Source: Prorocentrum cordatum
Lineage: Eukaryota > Sar > Dinophyceae > Prorocentrales > Prorocentraceae
Direction of reading: 5' to 3'
Assembly: GCA_963575745.1 (NCBI GenBank)
Contig: CAUYUJ010022437.1
Span: forward strand, 472,823-536,822
DNA: 64,000 nucleotides
The position numbers and the translations under genes were made by a program. This document shows positions 50,868-61,269 of this stretch, in pieces; position 1 is the stretch's first letter; each line of letters starts with the position of its first letter. Below the pieces are notes generated by a model. The model ran no database searches. It saw only the letters and a list, made by a program, of their open reading frames with translations, and was not told the origin of the DNA.

Positions 50868-50995
50868 AAAGTGTGTGTGTGTGTGTGGGTGTGTGGGTGT
50901 GTGAGTGCGTGTGTGTGTATGTGTGTGTGGTGGGGGGGGGTATGTGTGGGTGGGTGCGTGCGCCCGTGCGCCCGTGCGCCCGTGCGCCCGTGCGC

Positions 50996-51026
<31 letters not shown>

Positions 51027-51165
51027 TGTGTGCGCGTTTGTGTGTGTGTGTGTGTTTGTGTGTGCGCATGTGCTTGCGTGTGTATGTGTGATGGAGTGTG
51101 TGTGTGTGGGTGTGTGCGCCTGTGTCTGTGCCTGTGCAAGTGTCTGTGTGTAGGCGAGTGTTGCC
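50868..51165 (+). repeat. (GT)n with GTGCGCCC and GTGC sub-arrays
   Basis: GT/GTGTGG at 50868-50960, five CGTGCGCC-type units, then seven GTGC units near 50997-51028, then GT again. Confidence 0.95.
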
Positions 51166-51279
51166 CTCGCTGAGTCTGTGTGTGTCAGAGCGATGTTGAG
51201 TGCCCGGCTGCCGCGCGCATTGTTCTGACGGCTGCACTCTCTCCGCCCCGTCGTTGCGCGCGAGGCCGCTCCCGCCCAG

Positions 51280-51455
51280 AGTGTGTTTGTGTGTCTGTGT
51301 GTCTGTGTGTGTGTGTCTGTGTGCCTGTGTGTGTTACCGCGCTGAGTTGGACCTGCCTACCGCGAAGAGAGCACGTGTGTGTATGTGTGTGTTTGCGTGT
51401 GTGTGTGTGTGCGTGTGTGTTTGCGTGTGCGTGTGTGTGTGTGTGTTTGTTTGGT
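51280..51455 (+). repeat. (GT)n microsatellites
   Basis: GTGTCTGTGT units at 51280-51335 and GT/GTTTGC at 51374-51455, separated by about 40 unique bases. Confidence 0.95.
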
Positions 51456-51459
51456 TGGC

Positions 51460-52035
51460 GCCCACTGGCAGATGGGCGCGGGCCGCGGCGGGAAGGGGCC
51501 GGGTCGAACGGAGGGAGGACGGAAACAAGGTAGTTCACGGCAGCGCAAGAAGGCGTCATGCCGACGTTCGCCGAGAGCGAGAGGTGGGTTAGAGGCGTCT
51601 GCCATGACTTTCTGTCTGCCAGAGTGGCGATACTTTCACCGGTCACTCATGCGCTGCCAGCGTGGGGGAAGGATGGAGGAGGCGCAGAAAGGCGGAGTAC
51701 GTAGAGGAGGGAGGACGACAACGACGACGACGACGACGCGACGACCTCGTCGCGCAGAGGGAGGGGTGCAAAGCAGGAAGGAGCAGGAGGGTATGGGATG
51801 CTGCGGAGGGGCGCGGAACAGTTCGGATGGGGGCGCTGCGGAAGAAGCGCGCAGAGGCGCGCTGGTCTCCTTGCGGCGCACGATCCGTGCGAGGGGGGGG
51901 GGGGGCGATTGGGCGAAGCCTTCTACGCGAATGCTCCCACTGAGGTCGTCATGAGGTGGAGCCCTCTGTGGGGCACTGTCCGCGCGAGGAATGCACAGGA
52001 GTTGGCGAGGGGGCGTACGAACAGCTCACAGGGCC
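51460..52035. other. unassigned DNA with (ACG)n and a G run
   Basis: (ACG)n at 51717-51742 and a 14-base G run near 51892. No supported gene. Confidence 0.4.
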
Positions 52036-52480
52036 CGTAGCTGAAGCACGCTGTGGTTTGCGCAACGTGTGAGCAGGGTGCCGACACAGGCGGGTGGCGA
52101 ACTGAAATGGGCTGGGGGCGGCATGCGAACGTTGTGTTTCGGGCAGTAGGTCGATCTCCCTGCGAGGGACACGGAGCGTTTGAGGGGTGTGCCGAAATGG
52201 GCAAGCGACGATGTGCAAACGTTGTCTCTGGAGCCGCAGGCGCAGCTCCTTGCGGGAGCACGAAACTTGTGAGGGTTGTGCTGAAACTGGCTGAGGACGG
52301 GATATGAACGTGGATTCCAGATTCGTAGGTGGAGGAATGTGACCACGCGGGCAAGGACATGACATGTGAACGTTGTCTCCTGAGACGTAGGCTGAGCTCC
52401 CTATGGGGTCACGAAACGTTTGAGGAGTGTACCGAGATGGAGGGGGACGGCATGCGAATGTTGTCTTTGGAGCCGGAGGA
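52036..52480 (+). repeat. ~80-95-bp tandem repeat
   Basis: GCGAACGTTGTGTTTCGG near 52125, GCAAACGTTGTCTCTGGAGC near 52214, TGAACGTGGATTCC near 52306, TGAACGTTGTCTCCTGAGAC near 52367 and GCGAATGTTGTCTTTGGAGC near 52454. Each is followed by a GCTCCCTGCGGG-like and an ACGAAACGTTTGAGG-like word. Confidence 0.8.
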
Positions 52481-53240
52481 GGTGGGGTGGTTGAACCGCG
52501 CTGCGCTGAGGATTCAAAATGATGGCCTAACAATAGCTTTTGTCCGCGGCATCGACAGACTCGTGGCGTTCGAAGCAACTGCTTGCTGCACCGTGGCGAA
52601 TTGCACTGGTGCGAATGGAGGAGGAGGAGAAGCGTCGCGAAGGGAGGAAGAAGAAGAAAGGCCCACCCAGACGGTGAATGTCATCCAGTGTGACGCACCC
52701 GGCATCAGGTTTGGCTGTGGAATCGTGCAAAATGGGCTACACCCAGTCCGTAGCCATGCTACGTCGTAGCCGTGGTGCTCCGTCGCATGATGCAGCCAGC
52801 ACAGACCAGACAAGGCGCGCCGTGATCATCCCAGCGTTCGGGCGGGGCTGGAGGGTACCCAGGAGAGAACGACCGTGCAAGAGCTTCTTCCTCTGACACC
52901 CGAGGCAAGATGCTAGGATGCTGAACCGAGACGAGGCCCCAGTACACTGGAGGCGCCCCCCGACAGTGTGGGCAAGAAGGTGGGCCTTCGAGTGGCCGCC
53001 TCTCGAGGCGTTGGGCGCCCCCGCGCGGCACCACGACCGCTCAGCGCGCGCGTCGCAAAAACAGAAAACTTTGAGTGGCCGCGCGAGGCCAGTGTCAGAA
53101 CACTGCCCCGACGCGGGCACCAGGATGCAGTCGAACGGGCTTTGTCGCAACCGCGCCCCTGAGATCACCCCCCCAGGGGGGAAACAAAAAGAAAGAGAAC
53201 CCGAGGCCCATTCCTCACGAGGGTCGGGAACACAAGCTCC
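52481..53240 (-). CDS. possible minus-strand coding region, weak
   Basis: A minus frame across 52737-53240 reads GVISGARLRQSPFDCILVPA, then SGQCSDTGLARPLKVFCFCD and RFSILASCLGCQRKKLLHGR. It is Cys- and Arg-containing without low complexity. The + frame is also open over part of it. No domain is recognised, so this may be chance in GC-rich DNA. Confidence 0.15.
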
Positions 53241-53600
53241 CGCAGCGTGAGTCCCGACCACCCTGGCCTGGTAGTGGGCGCCCCAGGAAGGCCAAAGACT
53301 TCTCTGGCCGCCCCGAGAGGGCCCAGGAGCGCCCCAAGAGGGCTCAAGACGCATCCGGACGGCCCCAAGACGGCCACAGAGAGCAGCAAGCCGGCCCACG
53401 AGAGCGCTTGAACTCTCTGGGCCTCCTTTCCTATTCGGGCCCAGACGGCTCCACGAAACCCGTCTGAGAGTCGAAGGCGGCCCGGAGCGGGCCGCAGTGG
53501 AGACTCAAGAGCGGCCGACGGCCCCCAGGTGGACCAAAGACGTCCCGAGAAGGCCCCGGCGTGGCCCACTGGGGCATCCAGAGCGTCTTGACGTCCCCGG
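53241..53600 (+). repeat. GCCCCAAGAGGGC-type degenerate repeat
   Basis: CCCCGAGAGGGCCCAGGAGC, GCCCCAAGAGGGCTCAAGAC and GGCCCCAAGACGGCC. Another member of the G/C 'CCCAGGAGGC' class. Confidence 0.6.
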
Positions 53601-53958
53601 GGGGCCCACGGCGGCGCAAAGTGGACGCGTGACTGCCCAGCAGGGCTCCTGCCATGCCCCGGAAGGCGGTGCGAGGACCTTTAGCGACGGGTGGATTTGC
53701 ACGGCCAGTGGTGATGTATACATCTACAGTTATACACAAGAACAGGTATGTCTGTCTAGGTGTATGCACACGCTGTGTGTATATATATATATATATAGGG
53801 AAGGTTCGGGCTTTGGAACAGAAGTGATCCCAGCCGGGAACTTCGTTTCGGTTTCGGTTCCTGTCGTGCGTGCGGGCGAGGCAAAGCTGCGCGAGATCCA
53901 TTTATAGAGGCCATACATTGCCAAAAGGGCCGCCCCCCGAGCGCCCGGCGTGGCCCCC

Positions 53959-54228
53959 GGTTGTCCTGGCGGTCTCCGGCGGTTGTCCTGGTGGTTGTGG
54001 TTGTCCCGAAAGTTGTCCCGATGTTTGTCCCGATGGTTGCCCCGATGGTTGTCCCGATGGTTTTCCCGATGGTTGTCCCGATGGTTGTCCCGATGGTTGT
54101 CCCGATAATTGTCACGGTGGTTGTCCCGATGGTTGTCCCGATGGTTGTCCCGATGGTTGGTAGATCTGATAGCTCGATATACTGTGTTCGATGTTGTTCC
54201 GATGGTTGTCCCGATTGTTGTCGCGATG
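53959..54228 (+). repeat. 12-bp minisatellite (GGTTGTCCCGAT)n
   Basis: About 15 units of GGTTGTCCCGAT with TTTT, TTGC and AATT variants at 53990-54156, and two more at 54193-54226 after a short unique break. The Thr-Ile-Gly minus frame is repeat-derived. Confidence 0.95.
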
Positions 54229-54760
54229 ATAGGTCGATGTATTTATTTACATACACCGATAAAGAAATAGAGATGTATCTATCGGGATACATGGAGGTAT
54301 AGGGATATAAACATATGTATATATATGCACACCTTTTACATGAGTATATGTAGTGCCTCGATCTACTTATATGTATACAGGCAGATCTATGTATACGTGT
54401 GTATATATATAAGTATATGTATGCATATAGATACATGGATAAATATGTATATAGATATCGATCGATACCCTGATTGGTATACTGATCGACTGATACATTG
54501 ATATATCAGTAGATCTATCGAGATGGATTGTTTTCCAAATCGATAGCTCTAGATATAGGTCGATAGATTGATGGGCAGATGTGTGCGAGAATGCATAAGT
54601 TGAAGAAACCACCAAAGAACCCAGAGCCATCGCAAATCGACCGCCTCCCCTCTCCATCCCCCAAAACTCCTTATCACCCGTAGGGTTGTCCAATCGGTTT
54701 GTGTATGTATATATATATATATATATACAAGTGGCACGTGTGTGCCCAGGCTCATACAAC
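54229..54760. other. AT-rich low-complexity stretch
   Basis: TATATGTATA, GATAGATC and TACATGGATA words and a (TA)n run at 54708-54727. No gene. Confidence 0.6.
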
Positions 54761-54849
54761 AAGTTGAAGGGGCGTTTGAAGCAGGAGTGCCATGTAACAG
54801 CGAAGTCGCACTCGAGCGCAAGTGGGGTTGCCACACCTTGCGATGTGTG

Positions 54850-55225
54850 TACCAGGGCCCCCCAGGAAGCCTCAGGAGGCCCGACTTGGATACCAGAAGA
54901 GGCTCCAGGAGGCCCCAGGATTGTGAGTGTTGTGTGTGTGTGATGTGTGCTTTGTGTGGTGCGTGCTTTTTGTGTGTTGTCGGTGTTGTGTGTGTATGTT
55001 ATGTTTGTCTAGCGTGTGATGTGTTGGGCGTGATTTGTGTCTCTGTGTGTGCATGTAGTTTTGAAGCCCCAGGAGGCCCCAGGAGGCCCCAGGCGGCCTC
55101 AGCAGGCCCAGGAGAACTCCAGGAGGCTCCGAGGCGGGGTCTGGGGCACCAGAAGGTCCAGAAAGCCCCAGGAGGCCCCAGGAGGTTCCAGGAGGCCCCC
55201 AGGAGGCTCCGAAGAGGGGTCTGGG
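54850..55225 (+). repeat. AGGCCCCAGGAGG repeats flanking TGTGTGT sequence
   Basis: CCCCAGGAGGCCCCAGGAGG and GGCTCCGAGGCGGGGTCTGG units at 55065-55220, with a related block at 54860-54920. TGTGTGATGTGTGC-type sequence lies between. Confidence 0.75.
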
Positions 55226-55770
55226 GCTCGATTTTGGGAGGATGTCTCAGGCGAAACCGCCATTCTCTGAGAATCGGGGTCAAACTTATTGAAATTACCA
55301 CGTATTTTTGAAGGTTTTATGTTAAACTGTTGAAAAATTCCCATGTGATTTTGGACCTCTCTTTCACGATCTGCGTGAGGGGTGCCACCGATTTTCAGAA
55401 TTTCGAGGATGTCCCGAGCGGAACGGCCATTAAAATCAAAGACGGACGCACGCACGGACGCATTAATCCCCTCTGAGCTCTACTCCCTCGGAGAGGTGCG
55501 TATGAGAATATATGTATATGCTAGCCCCCCCCACGGGGACCCCATCTGAATAGAGAAAAGTAAAAGACATAGCGAGAGAGAGAGAGAGAGAGAGCGAGCA
55601 CGAGAGTGAGAGAGAAGGAGAACGATGACGAAACTGATATACAATATGGATGAGTGTCTACGCCATTCTACACGTTGCTGTTGGACGCGGCACATAACAA
55701 TCATCTTTTTCATTCTGAAGCCGAAGATACAGATCGCTCATGCAACTAATGTGCGCACACGCGTTTTTGC
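55226..55770. other. unassigned DNA with a (GA)n run
   Basis: GAGGATGTCTCAGGCGAAAC and GAGGATGTCCCGAGCGGAAC lie near 55238 and 55405 (36-bp-repeat core, reverse orientation). (GA)n at 55570-55596. TAGCCCCCCCCACGGGGACC near 55523 is inverted at 59347. Confidence 0.5.
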
Positions 55771-56402
55771 ATGCTGTTTGTGGGCGCCTGGCGGCCCTGA
55801 TGCGCGCACAGGCTGCCCCCGTGCCCGTCTGGCAAAATCAAAATGCAAAGTCTCTCGAGACAGACAAGCGAATCTTTATGGTTTATGCATGCGTTGCTTG
55901 GTGGTGCTTGTGGACTCCTGGCGGTCCAGATGCACGCGCGGGGTGTTCTCGTGGTCCTTTTGTCCAGAGGAATCCAAGGTCTCGCGGGGCAGGAGAAGCG
56001 CATTGAAGCCAACGTGCTTTTCAGTCGACTACTGCTAAGACATGTACTGTTGTGCGCTGCCTGTGGGGATTTGGCACCCCATATGCATTTGCGGGCTGTC
56101 ACCTTGCATGTTTGGACGAAGGAATCCAAGGTCTCGCGGCGCAAAAGGAGCACATTGGAGCCAACGTGATGATGTTAAAATCAACTGCAGCTTACGCATG
56201 CGTTGTGCGGTGCCGGTTATGGGCGCCTGGCGGCCCTGATGGCCGCGCGGGCTTTCCCCACGCATGTTTTTGCAAAAGCAATCCAATGTTTCGCGGGGCA
56301 GGTGAAACGCAGTGGAGCCATCGTGATGTGTCCCAACCAACAATTACGTATACATATGTATTGTGCTCGTGTGTGCGTGTACATGTGCGTGTGTGTGTGT
56401 GC

Positions 56403-56440
<38 letters not shown>

Positions 56441-56589
56441 GTGTGTGTGCGCGTGTGCGTGTGTGCATGAGTGTGTGTGTGTGTGTCCGCGGTGCACATA
56501 CGCGGGCGGGCTGCGATCTTGGTCGTTTTGCCGAAGGAAACAAATGTCCCGTGACAGACCGAAATCGTTAATGAGATCGCACGGTGTTT

Positions 56590-56634
<45 letters not shown>

Positions 56635-56880
56635 CTACGTATGGCACACGCGACTCGACCATTTGTTGTGTGCGGTGCCCGCACTGCTTCGCTACGGAGT
56701 GTCCTTCTGGCCGCCGAAGGAAAAAATGCGTTCGTGCGTGTGCGTGCGTGCGTTTGTGCGCGTGCGCTGATTGCAGAAACCCTGGCGGCCAAGATGGACG
56801 GGCGTGCCCTCTGTCTCGTTTGGCCGAACGAATCAAAGATTTCGCGGGCGGGAAAGGGGGCGCATCGGACCCAACGCGAC
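55771..56880 (+). repeat. ~125-155-bp tandem array interrupted by microsatellites
   Basis: Units with GGGCGCCTGGCGGCCCTGAT, then GGAATCCAAGGTCTCGCGGG and GCGCATTGAAGCCAACGTG start near 55780, 55905, 56060 and 56215. Diverged units follow near 56500 and 56660-56870. (GT)n (56380-56490) and (TA)n (56594-56631) are embedded between units. Confidence 0.8.
56594..56631 (+). repeat. (TA)n microsatellite
   Basis: Nineteen TA dinucleotides after a run of T. Confidence 0.97.
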
Positions 56881-56959
56881 GATGAGAGAGGGGCGGGGGG
56901 GATAGCAAGGAAGAAAATAATATTGTGGATCAGGAGAAAGAAAGAATATGCTACTACCC

Positions 56960-57350
56960 TTTGAGCATTGCGCTCGAAGCAGGCGTTGCGCCTCAATGGG
57001 TACATTAGGCATTACGCCCACGTGAAGAGCATTACGCCCAAAGAAAATCAGCATTACGCTGAAGAAAGCAGGCGTTGCGCCTTAATCGCACCCCTGGGCA
57101 TTACGCCCCTGTGAAAAGCATTACGCCCAGCGCTTTAGAGTATTACATTCATCCTCCCAGAGCCTTGCGCTCTTCTCCCCTACTGCTAAGAGCAAGCGCA
57201 TTACGCCCTGCTGTGGCTCCTCCCCTATCATCCTCATCCTAAACAGGCATTGCGCCTTTGACTACACCCTGGGTATTACACCCGTTTGAAGAGCATTGTG
57301 TTCTGATCTGTTTGAGTATTACACTCCAAAGTAGTGCGCCCTGCTGGTTA
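56960..57350 (+). repeat. interspersed GCATTACGCCC / GCGTTGCGCC motif
   Basis: About 18 occurrences of GCATTACGCCC, GCGTTGCGCC, GTATTACACCC and GAGCCTTGCGCTC-like words at 15-35 base spacing, with spacers like ACGTGAAGA and AAAGAAAATCA. Motif spacing is irregular, so it is not a simple tandem repeat. Confidence 0.85.
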
Positions 57351-57429
57351 TCCTCCTGTCGTAGCCTCTCCTCCATCAGCCCGCGCGCGGGTGACCTGCC
57401 TGTGGGCGGTGGCGGGCGGGGGTGGGGGG

Positions 57430-57620
57430 ATCCTCCTCCTCCTTATCCTCCTGCTCCTCCTCCTCCTTCTCCTCCTTCTCCGCCTCCTGGTCGTCACCCC
57501 CATACAACAACTAAAGAGGAGGCTCCCGCCTGATAGACCCCAACAATAACTGAAGAGGAGGCTCCCGCCTGAGAGCTTCCCCAAACAACTCTCTGATGAG
57601 GAGACTCCCGCCAGAGAGGT
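57430..57620 (+). repeat. (TCC)n and GGAGGCTCCCGCCTGA units
   Basis: TCC tract at 57430-57480, then three GAGGAGGCTCCCGCC units near 57512, 57554 and 57600 that match the building block of the 58.2-59.1 kb palindrome. Confidence 0.85.
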
Positions 57621-57970
57621 TACTACGGCGAGGGCATTGGATAAGGAATCATTAGATAAGAAATCCAGGATTTGGAAGCCGGCGGAGCTCCAATTGTGGA
57701 TCGGCCGTGGATGTCGCCACCGCCCTCATCGGATGAGGAATCCCCCAAGGTCTGATGCCTCCTGGGCACATTCCTTAACCAACGCACCCGACGTAATCAC
57801 AGTCTCTGAGGGGGCAACTTCGCCTGAAAGGTCCAACAAAAAAGAGACAACTGCTCCTCCTTCTCCTCCTCCTCCCTCTCGACTGGACTTCGTCCTGGGA
57901 CTCCTGATTCCTGACTCCTCCTCCCTCTCTCTCTCTTCCTCCTCCTGCTGCTGCTCCCCCTCCTTCACAT
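57621..57970. other. possible coding segment on either strand
   Basis: Plus frame: ALDKESLDKKSRIWKPAELQ, then LWIGRGCRHRPHRMRNP. Minus frame: SGEVAPSETVITSGALVKEC, then AQEASDLGGFLIR, which is continuous with an acidic repeat-derived ORF (57726-58343). I cannot decide between them. Confidence 0.25.
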
Positions 57971-57974
57971 AATG

Positions 57975-58230
57975 ATCGTAATCTTCCTCATCATCATCGT
58001 CAACATCATCATCATCATAATCAGCAGAATCATCATATTGTTCGTAATCATCATCATCATCATCACCATCGTCATCATCACCATCACCAACATCAGCATC
58101 GACATCATCATCAACACAATCAGCATCACCATAGTCATCAGCAACATCAGCATCATCAGCAATACCATCTTCATATTCATCTTCTCCGTCATCATCACCA
58201 TAATGTTCGTCATCCTCGTCTTCGCCATGG
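57975..58230 (+). repeat. degenerate (ATC)n tract
   Basis: ATC/TCA triplets with GTCAAC, ATATTG and CATAAT variants. On the minus strand the GAT frame stays open as Asp/Glu/Tyr-rich sequence. Confidence 0.85.
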
Positions 58231-58239
58231 CCATGACGG

Positions 58240-59120
58240 TCTTGCATGAGAGGTCCCCAAAACATGTGAGGAGGAAAAGGCTCCCGCCTGAGAGGTCCCC
58301 AATCAACGTCAGGATGAAGAGGCTCCCGCCTGAGAGGTCCCAAAAAAACGCGAGGAGGAAGAGGCTCCCGCCTGAGAGGTCACAAAACAACGTGAGGAGG
58401 AAGAGGCTACCGCCTGAGAGGTCCCCAAAAAACGCGAAGAGGAAGATGCTCCCGCCTGAGAGGTCCCCAACTAATCTCTTGGGAGGAGGCTACCGCCTGA
58501 GAGGTCCCCAAAAAAAAGCAAACAGGAGGAGGCTCCCGCCTGAGAGGTCCCCAAAAAACCAAAAGAAACCCAAACACCATGTCTCTCATCCTTGTAACTG
58601 TCCCAAAAAACAAAAAACCCAAAGTTCCAGAGGAGATGCCGGCCCTCGTCAATGCATCTGGGGCAGCGACGTCCGTTCTCCTCTGGAACTTTGGGTTTTT
58701 GGGTTTTTTGGGGACAGTTACAGGGATGAGAGGCATGGTGTTTGGGTTTCTTTGGGTTTTTTGGGGGCCTCTCAGGCGGGAGCCTCCTCCTGTTTGGTTT
58801 TTTTCGGGACCTCTCAGGCGGAAGCCTCCTCCCAAGAGAGTTTTTTGGGGACCTCTCAGGCGGGAGCCTCCATTTGACTTTGTTTTTTTGGGACCTCTCA
58901 GGCGGGAGCCTCTTCCTCCTCACGTTTCTTTGGGACCTCTCAGGCGGGAGCCTCTTCCTCTTCGCGTTTTTTGGGGATCTCCCAGGCGGGAGCCCCTTCC
59001 TCCTCACGTCTTTTTGCGACCTCTCAGGCGGGAGCCTCTTCCTCTTCGCGTTTTTTGGGGACCTCTCAGGCGGTAGCCTCTTCCTCTTCACGTTTTTGGG
59101 GGACCTCTCAGGCGGGAGTT
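58240..59120. repeat. ~870-bp palindrome with arms of ~41-bp tandem units
   Basis: The left arm has seven GAGGCTCCCGCCTGAGAGGT units at about 41-base spacing (58265-58545), then CCAAACACCATGTCTCTCAT, TGTAACTGTCCCAAAAAACA and AAGTTCCAGAGGAGA to 58636. The right arm mirrors it from TCTCCTCTGGAACTTTGGG (58677) outward, ending in about nine ACCTCTCAGGCGGGAGCCTC units. The central spacer is 58637-58676. Both strands therefore encode nearly the same Arg/Pro-rich frame; neither is credible protein. Confidence 0.95.
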
Positions 59121-59129
59121 TCAACACAA

Positions 59130-59373
59130 TCAACACAATCAGCAGAATGAGGTAGGTCCCTGATGGAGACGGGTACCTTTCAATTGTATGGTTTTCTTAT
59201 TGTGTTTGAGTGTGTTGGTGTCTTATTGTTGTTGATTTTGATGCTATCGATTGCAAACGTTCTTGCAACAACACAGGGTCAACACCTACATCAACATATG
59301 AACGAACTTCTCCGCTTAAAGCCCTCGGGGGCTTGCATTTGTGAAGATGGGGTCCCCGTGGGGGGGCTACCAC

Positions 59374-59406
<33 letters not shown>

Positions 59407-59469
59407 TATGCACCGCGCGGCCCCAGTTAGGGGGTTTCTGTCTTCAGATAAAGTCAAGACATTTGAACC
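59130..59469. other. short unassigned segment with (TA)n
   Basis: No supported gene. GATGGGGTCCCCGTGGGGGG at 59346 is the inverse of 55523-55545. (TA)n at 59376-59410. Confidence 0.5.
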
Positions 59470-60140
59470 GTGCAAAACAGCGCAATGCAACTCATTGTTC
59501 GGCATTGCTTCGCACTGATTGGACTTGTTTCAACATGTTTGGCGCTGCTTGGCATTGATTGTGGAGTTGCTGTGCCTTGGTTAGCATTGTTTGTCGTTGC
59601 TTGGCCTGGCGTCGCATGGCGTTGCTGGGCATTGCTTGGCGCTGCTTAGCATTGCGTTGCGTTGCTGCGCGCTGCTTGGCATTGCTCGGCATTGCTTGGC
59701 ATGGCTTTGCGGTGCTTGGCATTGCTTGGAATTGTTCGGCATTGCTTTGCGTTGTTTTGCATTGGTATGCGTTGCTTGGTGTTGATTGTGATTGCTTAGC
59801 ATCGGTTTGCGTTTCTGGGCGTTGCTCGGCATTAGCTGTTCATTGCTTGTAACTGAATGGCATTGCATGACATTGCGTTGCGTTGCTTGGCTTGACTTGG
59901 CATTGCTTGGTGTTGCTGGGCATTGCTTGGTATTTATTGGCGTTTCTGAAATTAGTTGGCATTGCTTGACATAGTTTGGTGGTTATTGGCGTTGCTTGGC
60001 GTTGCTTCGCATTGGCTTGGCAGAGCTTGGCGTTGCTTGTGATTGCTTGTCGCTACTTGGCGTTTCGTGGCGTTGCTTCGCATTTGTTTGCATGGCTGTG
60101 AATTGCTCGGCGTTGCTTGGCGTTGCTTGTCGTAGCTTGG
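59470..60140 (+). repeat. GTTGCTTGGC(AT) degenerate repeat
   Basis: About 670 bases of GCATTGCTTGGC, GTTGCTTGGC, GCGTTGCTGGGC and similar units at 10-18 base spacing. Cys/Trp/Leu-rich + frames come from it. Confidence 0.9.
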
Positions 60141-60596
60141 CTTTTTGTTGGCCGGCCATGCCATGCAGCTCCGAGCAACCCTGAGGACCCCTGGGCAGCC
60201 CTGGCCTTCGCCTCAGTGCCCCGCAACGCCGAGCAAGCCCGAGCAACCGAGGGCCACCCAAAAAGCAACTCGGGGCCCCGCCTCTGGCGAAGCGCGTCGC
60301 GCCCAAGGAACGGTCTCTCCACCAGCAAGAGAGAACCCTGTTGGGCAAGCCTGACTGGGGAACGAAGCAGTGCTCCTCTTCCTCAACCTCCTCCCCGTCT
60401 TCCTGAGGAGGCACGGGGCGACGTTGGTACAGAGGTGCAGAGAGGGAGGCCGTTGCAAATCCTCGGTTGCCATCAGAAACAATCGAGACTCGATGAGCAA
60501 CTACTCACGTTCCTTCTGCCCCCCATCTCTCCTCCTCCTCCCCCGCCCCGACTTCCCCTTCTTCCCTCATCTTCCTCCTTCTCGCTCCTCCCCACA
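60141..60596. other. unassigned DNA
   Basis: Begins with CCCTGGGCAGCCCTGG-type G/C words. Competing frames on both strands, no motif. Confidence 0.3.
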
Positions 60597-61110
60597 TACG
60601 ACGATAGACCACGGTGGCGGCGGCGACGATGACGATGGACGGCACGACGATGGCGACGACGACGACGATGATCGACGACCCACGACGACGACCGACGATC
60701 GACGATCGACGACGACTGATGGAGACGATTTGCGACATCGCCATCAACGGCCGACGACACTGATCGACGACGACAATGACGGTCGATGACGGACGACGGC
60801 GTCACCGACGGCCGAAGACGACCGGCGACGTCGCCGTCATCGACGCTCCACGATCCAAGGCGACGTTGACGACGGCGATTGTCTGGCGACGATCGACGTC
60901 AACGACGATCGACGACGACGACACCACCGCCGCCCTCGCCTTCCGCGCTGTCGCCGGAGGCCGCCCAAAGCCGTCGAGGGGCCTCCGAAGGGCCGCCGAG
61001 GGGCTGCCGACGATCGACGATGACGATCGACGGCGACGGCTGTCTGACGACGATCGACGCCGGCGGCGATCGATGACGACATATCGATCGACGACGATGG
61101 AACCGACTAC
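60597..61110 (+). repeat. GACGATCGACGAC degenerate repeat
   Basis: About 500 bases of GAC/GAT/CGACGATCGACG units with a less repetitive centre near 60930-61010. Confidence 0.85.
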
Positions 61111-61269
61111 AGTACGGAAGCAATCTCAGAAATCGACCTACCAGCAGGTACACCCCAGAAGTTTCTTACTCCCAGATGGCCCTGGGGACCCACGTAAAAG
61201 CTCTGGGGCACTACAGGACCATCAGAGGTCGACGAAGATTGTTCCCCTACTCCAAGTCCCTTATTAATC

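Noticed and set aside
56960-57350. CRISPR array
   Set aside because: Motif copies are 10-11 bases with irregular spacers, no cas genes, and the sequence context is eukaryotic.
58471-59136. Arg/Pro-rich protein encoded on both strands of the palindrome
   Set aside because: Identical frames on both strands are an automatic result of the inverted repeat.
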